DNA of 64,000 bases. Source: Rudaea sp. 3F27F6. Lineage in GTDB: Bacteria; Pseudomonadota; Gammaproteobacteria; Xanthomonadales; Rhodanobacteraceae. Numbering within the stretch: position 1 is the stretch's first letter; each line of letters starts with the position of its first letter. The stretch is taken from positions 124,001 through 188,000 of the forward strand of contig NZ_SCNG01000008.1 of NCBI RefSeq assembly GCF_005503555.1. Reading direction: 5' to 3'. A program made the translations under genes and the position numbers. Below, in pieces: positions 42,836 through 51,250 of this stretch. Under the pieces are notes generated by a model. That model did not search any database, was not told the origin of the DNA, and worked only from the letters and a program-made list of their open reading frames with translations.

Positions 42836-45493
42836 TCAGAACTTGATGCCGAAGTTCACGCCGATCACGCGCGGACGGATCGGCACTTCCGACTTGATGA
42901 ACTCCGCCGAGGACGTGAACACGCTTGCGTGGCTGTTGGAAAGGTTGCTGCCGTAGAGCGTCGCGTTCCAATTGTCGCGAGCGATGTTGATCGAAGCGTC
43001 GTAGGTCGTGTAGCTCGGCTGCAGGTAACGCAGTCCGACCGTGGTCGGGTAGACCACGCCATCGCCGCTCGGGTAGGTCGCCGGCTGGTTGTACATCGAG
43101 CCGGTGTAGTTGGCGCCGACCATCGCATAGGCCTTGTAACCGTTGAACGCCCAGTCGTAGCGCGCGCGCAGGTTGTATTCGGCTTTCGGCGAGAACGCCG
43201 GCGGCGTGCCCTTTGCGCCGAACGGGTTCACGAACGGCTGCAGTTGGCCGAGGATGACCACCTGGGTGATGCACTTGCCGAATGCCGCCGTGCCGGCAAT
43301 GTTGTCGATCAGGCACGGCGAGTTGATCTGCGAGGCGTGGTTCCAGGAACCCGCACCCTGCAGCGAAAAGGCGTCGGTGACGCGCCAACTGCCCTGCAGT
43401 TCCAGGCCGTTGACCTTGTAGTTCGGGCCGTTCACGCCGAAGGTCGTGTTGCCGAGATAGAGCGGGTTGAAGAACTGCATCTGCACATTGTTCCAGTGCA
43501 TGTGGTACAGCGAGGCGTTGAGCATGAGGCGGTTGTCGAGAAACTCGCCTTTGTAGCCAATCTCGTTGTTGGTCAGCGAGTCCGGCGCATAGCCGTGCGG
43601 CTTCATGTACTGCTTGCCATCCGGACCGGGTGCCACGGCCTTGACCGTGCGGTTGAACGCGCCCGGGCGAAAGCCCTGCGAGAACGTGTAGTAGAGCATC
43701 TGGTCGGCGTCGATGTGCCAGACCAGATTGGCCCGGCTCTTGAAGCCGTGATAGGTGTTGTGCAGGTTCTCTGCGTCCATGTTGGTCGCGCCGTTGCACG
43801 CGCCGTTGGCCACGTTCAGGCAGTTGGTGCCGGTGCCGTACTGCGAGCCGACCTGGAAATTCGAGTAGTGGTAGTAACGCGTGCCCACCGTCGCCGTCAA
43901 CACGTTCTCGATGATGTCGTACGACGCGGAGCCGAACGCCGCGATTTGCTTGTAACCCCGCTGCGCGTCCTCGCCGAATGCCGTCGAGTCGCTGCGCGTT
44001 CCAGGTTGCCAGACGGTCGAGTTCGGGTCCGGACCAATGTTGCCCACGCACGGCGCGCCGCCGGCGAGCGCCGCCGCCAGATTGGCCGGCGTACAAGACG
44101 GAATCGTCTTGTAGTTGAAGTTCATGTTGTCGTAGATATGGAAGTTTTCGTAGTACACGCCGCCGATGCCGCGCAGGCGCCAGTCGTCGGGCGTGCTCAG
44201 CCGGATTTCGTGGCTCCAGTGCGTGTTCTTGACCTGGTCGTGCCAGTAGCCGATCGGCGAATAGCAGGACAGCGGCCGGCTGGAGCTGCCCCAACCGGTG
44301 TTGCCGCCAACGCAGCTGTAGTAGATGCCACCCGGGCTGCGCGAATAGTTCGTGTAATCCTGCTGCTGCTCGATATGGCGGTCGGTGAAGCCGCCGGTGT
44401 AGACCGCATTGAGAACGCCGAGCTTGCCGTTGAGCGTCCACGATGTGTTTGAGTAGCGATCCTTGTCGAAGGACGGCACGAAGGACGTGATCTGCAGGGC
44501 CTTCATCGGCTGGCCGTCGGGGCTGATCGGATACGTGGTGGCCTGCCCTTCCGAATCCATGTTCTGGTAACTCTGCGCAATCAGCAGGTCCCAGTCGTCG
44601 TTGATTTTCCACAAAGCCGAGGCGCGCGCGCCGTTGTAGTCGGTCGGGTTCCAGTTCTTGCGCGCCACACTGTTGTTGTTGGCGGACTGGCCGTTCGGCG
44701 GCGTGCAATAACCGGTGTTGCTCGGCAGGCCGTTCGGGCACAGGCCGTTGGCGCCGGGCTTGAAGTTGGAATACGCGATGTTGCCGATGTCGTTGTTGTT
44801 GCGCGTGTAGGTGCCCGGCACATTGTCGATGTAGCCGCCGCGGTGATCGTTATAGATCACGCCACGCAGGGCAACGGAGTCCGTCAGCGGCAGGTTGAGC
44901 ACGGCGTTGAGCGAGTTGTTCGGATCGCCGCCGGCCGTCACGCCGTAACCGGCGTTGACGCCGCCGCTGGCCTTGTCGAGCTGCGGCTTGTTGGTGATGT
45001 AGCGGATCGCGCCGGCCTCGGCGCCGCCGCCGAACAACGTGCCTTGAGGGCCTTCAAGCACCTCAAGGCGTTCCATGTCGACCATGTAGATGTCGAGGTT
45101 GCGCGCCGGGAACTGCATCGACTGATCGTCGAGGTAGACCGCGACGTTCGGGAAAGGAGCGATCGTCGCGCTGGACTGATTGCCGAGCATGCCGGTGCTG
45201 AGGCCGCGCATATAGATGTTGCCCTGGCCCGGACCATTGGTCGCGAACTGCACGTTGGGCAGGTACTTGACGACATCGTCCATCGTCGAGACGTGAAGTT
45301 CCTTCAAGGTTTCGCCGGTGAAGGCCTGGATGGTGATCGGCACATCCTGCATGTTCTCGCTGCTGCGCTGTGCGGTGACGGTGACCGTTTCCAGCGAAGA
45401 AGTGCTTGCCGGGGCGGCATCGTCGGCTGCATGAGACATGCGGGTTACGGCAAGCGCGGCGAGCACCGCGCAGGTGATTTTATTGATTTTCAA
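42836..45493 (-). CDS. TonB-dependent outer-membrane receptor
   Basis: An 885-residue receptor. The signal peptide ends at MSHAA (residue 23). The plug begins with a TonB-box-like ETVTVTAQRSSENMQDVPIT and contains the GPQGTLFGGGAEAGAIRYIT landmark. The remaining about 700 residues form the barrel, ending with VIGVNFGIKF (terminal Phe). This is the Fe-transport-like/oar-unrelated subgroup typical of Sphingomonas/Caulobacter/Xanthomonas genomes. The start codon is TTG, with GGGAGAA at a 4-nt distance supporting it. It is divergent from the phosphonate-type operon and co-directional with the TPR-sulfotransferase. The transported compound is unknown; a phosphonate or a sulfated ligand is conceivable from context only. 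Confidence 0.9.
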   Translation of the reverse strand: MKINKITCAVLAALAVTRMSHAADDAAPASTSSLETVTVTAQRSSENMQDVPITIQAFTGETLKELHVSTMDDVVKYLPNVQFATNGPGQGNIYMRGLSTGMLGNQSSATIAPFPNVAVYLDDQSMQFPARNLDIYMVDMERLEVLEGPQGTLFGGGAEAGAIRYITNKPQLDKASGGVNAGYGVTAGGDPNNSLNAVLNLPLTDSVALRGVIYNDHRGGYIDNVPGTYTRNNNDIGNIAYSNFKPGANGLCPNGLPSNTGYCTPPNGQSANNNSVARKNWNPTDYNGARASALWKINDDWDLLIAQSYQNMDSEGQATTYPISPDGQPMKALQITSFVPSFDKDRYSNTSWTLNGKLGVLNAVYTGGFTDRHIEQQQDYTNYSRSPGGIYYSCVGGNTGWGSSSRPLSCYSPIGYWHDQVKNTHWSHEIRLSTPDDWRLRGIGGVYYENFHIYDNMNFNYKTIPSCTPANLAAALAGGAPCVGNIGPDPNSTVWQPGTRSDSTAFGEDAQRGYKQIAAFGSASYDIIENVLTATVGTRYYHYSNFQVGSQYGTGTNCLNVANGACNGATNMDAENLHNTYHGFKSRANLVWHIDADQMLYYTFSQGFRPGAFNRTVKAVAPGPDGKQYMKPHGYAPDSLTNNEIGYKGEFLDNRLMLNASLYHMHWNNVQMQFFNPLYLGNTTFGVNGPNYKVNGLELQGSWRVTDAFSLQGAGSWNHASQINSPCLIDNIAGTAAFGKCITQVVILGQLQPFVNPFGAKGTPPAFSPKAEYNLRARYDWAFNGYKAYAMVGANYTGSMYNQPATYPSGDGVVYPTTVGLRYLQPSYTTYDASINIARDNWNATLYGSNLSNSHASVFTSSAEFIKSEVPIRPRVIGVNFGIKF

Positions 45494-45631
45494 GAATTTC
45501 TCCCGAGTGGGCAGTGACGGGTGAAAGAACGGACAGCGGGCGAAGACCCCTCTTGCGTCGCTGTTGCGGCGCGCAGACTAGGAACGGGCAGTGAAGCGGT
45601 GATGACGCGGACTAGCCTGCTCGCAGAGCTG

Positions 45632-45737
45632 TCTAGTGCCACCTGCAGGGAGCCCCTCAGTCGTGGGCGCATTTCCTCGGCGCAGCGCGGGCTCCGACGC
45701 GAAGTAACGCCCATTCTTTCTTTTTCGTGGCACTAGA
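45632..45737. repeat. Widely spaced inverted repeat between divergent genes
   Basis: TCTAGTGCCAC (45632-45642) and GTGGCACTAGA (45727-45737) are a perfect 11-bp inverted repeat 84 bp apart. They lie in the 326-bp region between the TonB receptor and the phosphonatase-like operon. They may be two operator sites allowing looping, or the ends of a very short MITE. Otherwise this gap shows no gene. Confidence 0.45.
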
Positions 45738-45819
45738 CCGGTGCTCGCGCCAGTCCGGCCGCTGTCATTTACGCGACCTGCCCGCGCGGCATATTGGCCT
45801 GCCACACAGTGAAACCACG

Positions 45820-46509
45820 ATGAAATATCAATTGGTCGTTTTCGACATGGCGGGCACCACGGTGCGCGACGAGGGCCTGGTCGCACGAGCACTGATCGAT
45901 GCGCTCGCTGGCGACGGCTGCACCGCGAGCTTCGACGCCGCGCAGGCATTGATGGGCTATGCCAAACCCGAAGCGATCGCTCGCCTGTTGCGCGATGCCG
46001 GCCTGGAATCCGACTCGACGCGCATCGCCCGCATTCATGCCGACTTCGTCGCCCGCATGCTCGACGCCTATCGGCACGATCCGCGCGTCGAGCCGATGCC
46101 GGGTAGCGAGGCCTTGTTCGCCGCCCTGCACGCCGCCGGCATCCAGGTCGCACTCGATACCGCGTTCTCGCGCGCGATCGCCGATGCCATCGTCACGCGC
46201 TTTCAATGGTGCGAGCGCGGGCTGATCGATGCTCTGATCGCCACGGACGAAGTAGCCGAAGGCCGTCCTGCTGCCTACATGATCCGCGCCCTGATGGCGC
46301 AGTGCGGAGTCGGCGACGCGCGCGCCGTGGTCAAGGTCGGCGATACCGAGGTCGACGTCCGCGAGGGACGCAATGCCAACTGCGGACTGGTTGTCGCGGT
46401 GACGACCGGAGCGTATACACGCGACGCGCTCGCTGCCCACGCCCCGGATCGGATCATCGACCGGCTCGACGATCTGCTGCCGCTGATGCAAGCAGGCGAC
46501 GGCGCATGA
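45820..46509 (+). CDS. Phosphonatase-like HAD hydrolase
   Basis: A 229-residue HAD-superfamily hydrolase. The nucleophile motif is VVFDMAGTTVRDEG (Asp9), where the M-A-G-T sequence after the Asp is characteristic of phosphonatases rather than ordinary phosphatases. VALDTAFSRAIADAI and KVGDTEVDVREG supply motifs II and IV. It resembles the PhnX-like family (TIGR03351 type) often encoded with FAD oxidoreductases of phosphonate loci. It should cleave the C-P bond of a phosphonoaldehyde or dephosphorylate a related compound. The ATG at 45820 begins at the HAD strand; the upstream extension is not conserved-like. Its last codon overlaps the next gene (ATGA), so it opens a three-gene operon. Confidence 0.86.
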   Translation: MKYQLVVFDMAGTTVRDEGLVARALIDALAGDGCTASFDAAQALMGYAKPEAIARLLRDAGLESDSTRIARIHADFVARMLDAYRHDPRVEPMPGSEALFAALHAAGIQVALDTAFSRAIADAIVTRFQWCERGLIDALIATDEVAEGRPAAYMIRALMAQCGVGDARAVVKVGDTEVDVREGRNANCGLVVAVTTGAYTRDALAAHAPDRIIDRLDDLLPLMQAGDGA

Positions 46510-47810
46510 ACGCAGCGCGCACACTTTGGCGCAGCCCACACACTGCCAGCGTGCTTGCCGGCTGCGCGGCGATGTCGGCGTACCTGTGCATGTATGCGTT
46601 CCGCCGTCCGTTCACCGCGGCGACCTTCAGCGGCGAGCAGTTCTTTGGCCTCGACTACAAGGCCTTGCTGGTCATGGCGCAGATCGTCGGCTATCTGGTC
46701 AGCAAGCTCGCCGGCATCAAACTGATCTCCGAACTGCGCCGCGTCGGGCGCGGGCGTTTCCTGCTGATCCTGATTTCCTTCGCCGCGGCGGCCTTGCTCG
46801 GCTTTGCCGTGGTACCCGCACCGTGGAACCTCGTCTTTTTATTCCTCAATGGCTTGCCGCTGGGTCTCGTCTGGGGCGTGCTTTTCAGCTACCTCGAAGG
46901 CCGACGCGCGACCGAGCTGATGGGCGCGATCATGGCGAGCAGCCTGATCTTCGCCTCCGGATTTACCAAGACCGCCGGCCGCTTTTTCCTCTCGCTCGGC
47001 GTCAGCGAATACTGGATGCCGCTCGTCACCGGCCTCGCTTTCGCGCCGCTGCTCGTCGCCAGCATCGTCTTGCTCGAGCGCCTGCCCGCCCCCGATGAAA
47101 CCGATCGCGCCCTGCGCGGCGCGCGCGTGCCGATGTCGGCGGACGTGCGCCGGCGCTTTGCCCGCCACTTTCTGCCCGGCATCGCAATGATGGTGCTGTG
47201 CTACACCGCGCTGACGGTCGTGCGCGACTTTCGCGACAGTTTCGAAGTCGAGGTATTCACCGAGCTCGGCTACGGCAATCGCGTCGGCCTGTTCACCCAG
47301 ATCGAAACACCGATCGCCTTTGCGCTGCTGCTGTGCACGGCAGCACTGATGCTGGTGCGCGACAATCTGCGCGCGCTGATGACCGTGCACGCGATGATGT
47401 TCACCGGCGTCGTCGTTGCCGGCGTGGCGACGCTCGCATTCGAAATGCATTGGCTGCCCGCCCTGTGGTGGCTCGGGCTGATCGGCTTCGGTCTCTACCT
47501 CGCCTACGTGCCGTTCACCTGCGCCTTCGAAGAGCGCCTTATGGCCACGTTTCAAGGCTCCGGCAACGTCGGCTTCATGATGTATCTGTGCGACGCCAGC
47601 GGCTACCTGGGCAGCATCGGCGTCATCATGCTGCGCGAGAGCGGCGTGCTGCACGTGTCCTGGACCGGCTTTCTCGCCGCCTGCGTGCTCGTTCTTTCCG
47701 TTCTCGGCGCGATCTGCGTCGCCGCGTCTGCGGTCTACTTCAGCTACAAAGCACGCCGCGCAGCTGCCGCTGCTTTTTCCGTTCCCGTACTTGCAGGTGT
47801 CCTCAAGTGA
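46506..47810 (+). CDS. DUF5690-family MFS-like transporter
   Basis: A 434-residue integral membrane protein with about 12 helices. The start HTASVLAGCAAMSAYLCMYA followed by FRRPFTA and the segment NGLPLGLVWGVLFSYLEGRR are typical of the DUF5690 family, a distant branch of the major facilitator superfamily. Its place between a phosphonatase-like hydrolase and a phosphonate-type FAD oxidoreductase, with 4-bp overlaps at both ends, makes uptake of an organophosphonate the most economical role. This is inference from context. The ATG at 46506 is coupled to the upstream TGA; the frame extends upstream to 46206 only as a shadow of the HAD gene. Confidence 0.85.
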   Translation: MNAARTLWRSPHTASVLAGCAAMSAYLCMYAFRRPFTAATFSGEQFFGLDYKALLVMAQIVGYLVSKLAGIKLISELRRVGRGRFLLILISFAAAALLGFAVVPAPWNLVFLFLNGLPLGLVWGVLFSYLEGRRATELMGAIMASSLIFASGFTKTAGRFFLSLGVSEYWMPLVTGLAFAPLLVASIVLLERLPAPDETDRALRGARVPMSADVRRRFARHFLPGIAMMVLCYTALTVVRDFRDSFEVEVFTELGYGNRVGLFTQIETPIAFALLLCTAALMLVRDNLRALMTVHAMMFTGVVVAGVATLAFEMHWLPALWWLGLIGFGLYLAYVPFTCAFEERLMATFQGSGNVGFMMYLCDASGYLGSIGVIMLRESGVLHVSWTGFLAACVLVLSVLGAICVAASAVYFSYKARRAAAAAFSVPVLAGVLK

Positions 47811-48991
47811 AACAACCCACTGCCATCGTGATCGGCGCCGGTATCATCGGGCTCGCCCTCGCTCGCGCACTCGCCGTGCGCGGCTACAAGGTCACCGTGT
47901 TCGAGCGCAACGAGCGCGCCGTGGGCGCCTCGATCCGCAACTTCGGCATGATCTGGCCGATCGGCGTGCCCAATGGCACCGCGTACGAGCGCGCCCTGCG
48001 CTCGCGTGCGATCTGGCGCGAATTCCTCGACACGACTGACGTCTGGTATTCGCCTTCCGGCTGTCTGCACGCGGCCTATGCCGCCGACGAGATGGACGTG
48101 ATCGAAGAATACGTCGCCGCGAACGCGAAGCTGCGCCCGTGCTCCGTGCTAAACGCCGACGCGGCATTCGCGCGTTCGCCGGCGATCGTGCGCGAAGGTT
48201 TGCGCGGCGCGCTGTGGAGCGAGGACGAAATGGTTCTCGACCCGCGTGTCGCCCTGCGCACCCTGCCTGGCTGGCTGCACGAGCGCCACGGTGTCGAGTT
48301 CCGTTGGCGGCACGCCGTCAACCGCATCGAGTACCCGCACGTGTGGAGCGGTATGCGTCGCTACAGCGCAGATGCGATCTATGTTGCCGGCGGGGCCGAT
48401 TTCGAGACGCTTTACCCAGAGTTGTACGACAGCGCGCCGATCACCAAGTGCAAGCTGCAGATGCTTCGACTCGTTGCGCAGCCCGCGGATTTCAAGCTCG
48501 GCCCCGCGTTGTGCGCTGGCTTGTCGATGGTGCACTACCCAGGCTTCCAAGTCGCGCCGGGCGTGGCCGCACTGCGCGCGCGCTATGCGCACGAACATGC
48601 GGACCTGCTGGCGCGCGGCATCCATGTAATGGCTGTGCAGAACGGTCTCGGCCAAATCACTACCGGCGACTCGCACGAGTACGCGCATACGCACGATCCG
48701 TTCGATGAAGCCTCAATCAATACGCAGATGCTCGACTACCTGCGCCGGTTCGCGAATTTTCCAGACTGGCGCATCGCGCAAAGCTGGCACGGCATCTATC
48801 CCAAACTCACCGACGGGCGCAGCGAACTCGTGCTCGAGGCGGAACCGGGCGTCACCATCGTCAACGCACCGGGCGGCGGCGGACTCGGCATGACCCTGTC
48901 GTTCGGCCTGTGCGAAGAACTCGTCGAGGGTCGCTACGCGTCTGCTCAATCGGACAACGGAACAGCCGTCAACGCGGATCGACACGGATAG
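47807..48991 (+). CDS. Phosphonate-associated FAD-dependent oxidoreductase (TIGR03364 type)
   Basis: A 394-residue flavoprotein of the D-amino-acid-oxidase fold. The GTG start at 47807 overlaps the transporter stop (GTGA) and leads straight into AIVIGAGIIGLALARALAVR, the FAD-binding loop. ASIRNFGMIWPIGVPNGTAY and the C-terminal NAPGGGGLGMTLSFGL are typical of the TIGR03364 group, repeatedly found next to phosphonatase-like HAD genes. It probably oxidises an aminoalkylphosphonate, releasing amine and giving the aldehyde cleaved by the HAD enzyme. The much longer open frame reaching back to 47198 is an overlap artefact. Third gene of the operon. Confidence 0.88.
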   Translation: MKQPTAIVIGAGIIGLALARALAVRGYKVTVFERNERAVGASIRNFGMIWPIGVPNGTAYERALRSRAIWREFLDTTDVWYSPSGCLHAAYAADEMDVIEEYVAANAKLRPCSVLNADAAFARSPAIVREGLRGALWSEDEMVLDPRVALRTLPGWLHERHGVEFRWRHAVNRIEYPHVWSGMRRYSADAIYVAGGADFETLYPELYDSAPITKCKLQMLRLVAQPADFKLGPALCAGLSMVHYPGFQVAPGVAALRARYAHEHADLLARGIHVMAVQNGLGQITTGDSHEYAHTHDPFDEASINTQMLDYLRRFANFPDWRIAQSWHGIYPKLTDGRSELVLEAEPGVTIVNAPGGGGLGMTLSFGLCEELVEGRYASAQSDNGTAVNADRHG

Positions 48992-49099
48992 AGCAAGAGC
49001 GATTCAGTCGTATCCGCTAGCAAGCCAGATTGCGAAAGAGTCAGCGCAGGCAAGCAACCAACAAGTTGTCGCGGACTCGCTGTCAACAACGGCCGCGAT

Positions 49100-49840
49100 C
49101 TACTGGGCGCTCATCAACAACTGTACGCGTTCGCCGGCGAAGCGCGTCAGCCCGTATTGCACCGGCACGCCGCGCGAATCGACATTGAGCGATTCCACTT
49201 CGAGCACCGGGCGGCGTACCGTTTGTTCGAGAGCGCGGGCGATTGCCGGGCTCGGCAGGCGTGCGGCAACGCGGGTGTGCTGACGGAAATAATCGCGGAC
49301 GCCGAATTCGGCCAGCGTTGCCGTCACCGAATGGGTGCGCGCGAACACGCCGTCGAGAGCCGGGAACCGCGCCGCCGGAAAGTAGGCCTCCGAATGATCG
49401 AACGCGCGGCCGTCGGCACGACTTATGTATTCCACACGCCAGGCGCACTCATGGCGCACGAGGGCGAGCGCTTCGGCGATGCGCGTGCTCGGCACGATTT
49501 GCTCGATTTCAAGCACTTCGCACAGGCGGCTGACGCTAAGCCGGTCCATGTTGTTGCGGAAGCGCGTGCGTTTGCCGATCGGATAGTCGATCGCGGCATC
49601 CGGAACGAACGTGCCTCGGCCCGGTTCTACCCGCACGAGTCCCCGTTGCGCCAGTGCCGCCAATGCGCGCCGCACTGTATGGCGATTCACGCCAAGACTC
49701 TGCGCCAAAGTTCCCGCGGAAGGCAGCCGTGCGCCGCGCAGAAGCGCGCCGGAGGAGATATCGCTATGCAGCCGCGATTCTATCTGCTGCCACAACGGCT
49801 GCGCGCATTCGCGATCGATGCTGGCCTGGTCGATGGTCAT
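49100..49840 (-). CDS. phnF: GntR/HutC-family regulator, PhnF-like
   Basis: A 246-residue regulator. The N-terminal winged HTH reads PLWQQIESRLHSDISSGALL and LPSAGTLAQSLGVNRHTVRR followed by ALAALAQRGLVRVEPGRGTF, the GntR pattern. The C-terminal UTRA ligand-binding domain (about residues 90-240) matches phosphonate regulators of the PhnF type (YPIGKRTRFRNNM, SEAYFPAARFPAL). The ATG at 49840 is preferred over an in-frame TTG at 49858. It is divergent from the PhnM-like gene with 67 bp between the starts, and its stop faces the FAD oxidoreductase. It probably represses one or both flanking phosphonate operons. No obvious operator dyad was found in the short gap. Confidence 0.85.
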   Translation of the reverse strand: MTIDQASIDRECAQPLWQQIESRLHSDISSGALLRGARLPSAGTLAQSLGVNRHTVRRALAALAQRGLVRVEPGRGTFVPDAAIDYPIGKRTRFRNNMDRLSVSRLCEVLEIEQIVPSTRIAEALALVRHECAWRVEYISRADGRAFDHSEAYFPAARFPALDGVFARTHSVTATLAEFGVRDYFRQHTRVAARLPSPAIARALEQTVRRPVLEVESLNVDSRGVPVQYGLTRFAGERVQLLMSAQ

Positions 49841-49907
49841 ATCTCGCGGATTTAACAATCACGGCCTACTCGATACCGACATATTTCCATTGCACGATGA
49901 CCTCCAC

Positions 49908-51077
49908 ATGACAACCCTTTCTCATCTCCGCGATTCCGCCGCGGACTTCACCCTGAGCAACGCGCAACTCGTCCTGCCCGATCGCATCGTGCACGGCGCT
50001 TTGCGAGTGCGCGACGGACGCATCGACGCCATCGTCCCCAATGCCGAAGACGAATATTCGATCGATCTCGCCGGTGACTATTTGCTGCCCGGCTTGGTCG
50101 AACTGCATACCGACCATCTCGACGTGCAGCTCATTCCCCGCGGCGGTGTCGCCTGGCCGCCGATGCCAGCGGTGTTTGCCCACGACGCCGCCCTTGCCGC
50201 GGCCGGTATCACCACCGCATTGAATGCACTCGCGCTCGGGGATCTCGAAGACAGCCATCCGCGCAGTTCGACCCTGTTCGAATGCGTGGATGCGCTCGAC
50301 GCTGCTCGTGCGCAAGGACTACTGCGTTGCGATCATTGGCTGCACCTGCGCTGCGAACTGGCGTATCCGGAGTTGCCCGCCCTGATAGAGCGGCTTTGCG
50401 CGCACCATCGAGCGCGGCTACTTTCGCTGATGGATCACACGCCGGGCCAGCGTCAGTATCGCGACATCGCGCACTATCGGCGTCACTATGCACGCAATGG
50501 CGTGACCTGGAACGACGTCGAATTCGCCGCGCTTCTCGATGCACGCCGCGAGCAACAACAGCGCCTGCGCAGAAAGCATCTCGAATTCGCGATAAATGCG
50601 GCCTACGCGCACCGTCTGCTGGTGGCGAGCCACGACGACACCCGTTCCGAGGATGTAACCGAGGCATATGTTGCAGGCGCAAAGATCGCCGAATTTCCGA
50701 CCACGCTCGAAGCGGCGCGCGCCGCGCGTGAAGCCGGAATGGCCATCGTCGCGGGCGCGCCGAACCTCGTGCGCGGCGGTTCGCATTCGGGCAATGTCGC
50801 AGCGATCGAACTCGCTCGAGCAAACTGCCTCGACGTACTCTCTTCGGACTTCGTACCCGGCAGCCTGCTTAGCGGCGCTTTCATCCTGGCCTCGCAGCCG
50901 GGATGGAACCTGCCGCTGGCCGTCGCGACGGTGACGCAAAAGCCGGCCCACTTGCTCGGCTTCGCCGATCGCGGAGCGATCGCCGTGGGCTTGCGCGCCG
51001 ACCTGGTACGTGTGCGCCACATACAAGAGCAGCCGATTGCGATGGCCACTTGGGTCGACGGCTTGCGTCGATACTGA
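49908..51077 (+). CDS. phnM: PhnM-like amidohydrolase/triphosphate diphosphatase
   Basis: A 389-residue amidohydrolase-superfamily protein. Landmarks of PhnM are visible: LLPGLVELHTDHLDVQLIPR with the metal-binding His residues near residue 55, WLHLRCELAYPELP, SLMDHTPGQRQY, LLVASHDDT and the C-terminal VLSSDFVPGSLL. In the C-P lyase pathway PhnM removes pyrophosphate from alpha-D-ribose 1-methylphosphonate 5-triphosphate. Here phnGHIJKL are not in view and the neighbours are phosphonatase-type genes, so the substrate may differ. The ATG at 49908 starts where homologues start; the frame is open far upstream only because it shadows the divergent regulator. Single gene, divergent from phnF. Confidence 0.88.
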   Translation: MTTLSHLRDSAADFTLSNAQLVLPDRIVHGALRVRDGRIDAIVPNAEDEYSIDLAGDYLLPGLVELHTDHLDVQLIPRGGVAWPPMPAVFAHDAALAAAGITTALNALALGDLEDSHPRSSTLFECVDALDAARAQGLLRCDHWLHLRCELAYPELPALIERLCAHHRARLLSLMDHTPGQRQYRDIAHYRRHYARNGVTWNDVEFAALLDARREQQQRLRRKHLEFAINAAYAHRLLVASHDDTRSEDVTEAYVAGAKIAEFPTTLEAARAAREAGMAIVAGAPNLVRGGSHSGNVAAIELARANCLDVLSSDFVPGSLLSGAFILASQPGWNLPLAVATVTQKPAHLLGFADRGAIAVGLRADLVRVRHIQEQPIAMATWVDGLRRY

Positions 51078-51250
51078 ACGTTTTGTCCAACTGCACCGTG
51101 CCACCCTATTCCGCAAGGCGGTCGCACAGCCGGAGCCTCAATGCGTTGCGCTGATCGGAAAACCAGGTTCGGAAAGTGTGGTCCCGCCGCGATTACCGAA
51201 CCGAATGCAGCGCATCGCACGTGCAAACTTACACTCAGTCCAGTCTCGCT

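Noticed and set aside
40704-42956. A 750-codon plus-strand frame opposite the TPR-sulfotransferase gene
   Set aside because: Antisense shadow; the minus strand shows TPR repeats and a sulfotransferase PAPS loop.
47198-47806. Long 5' extension of the FAD oxidoreductase frame
   Set aside because: It overlaps the DUF5690 gene, reads Arg-rich, and the GTG at 47807 leads directly into the FAD-binding loop.
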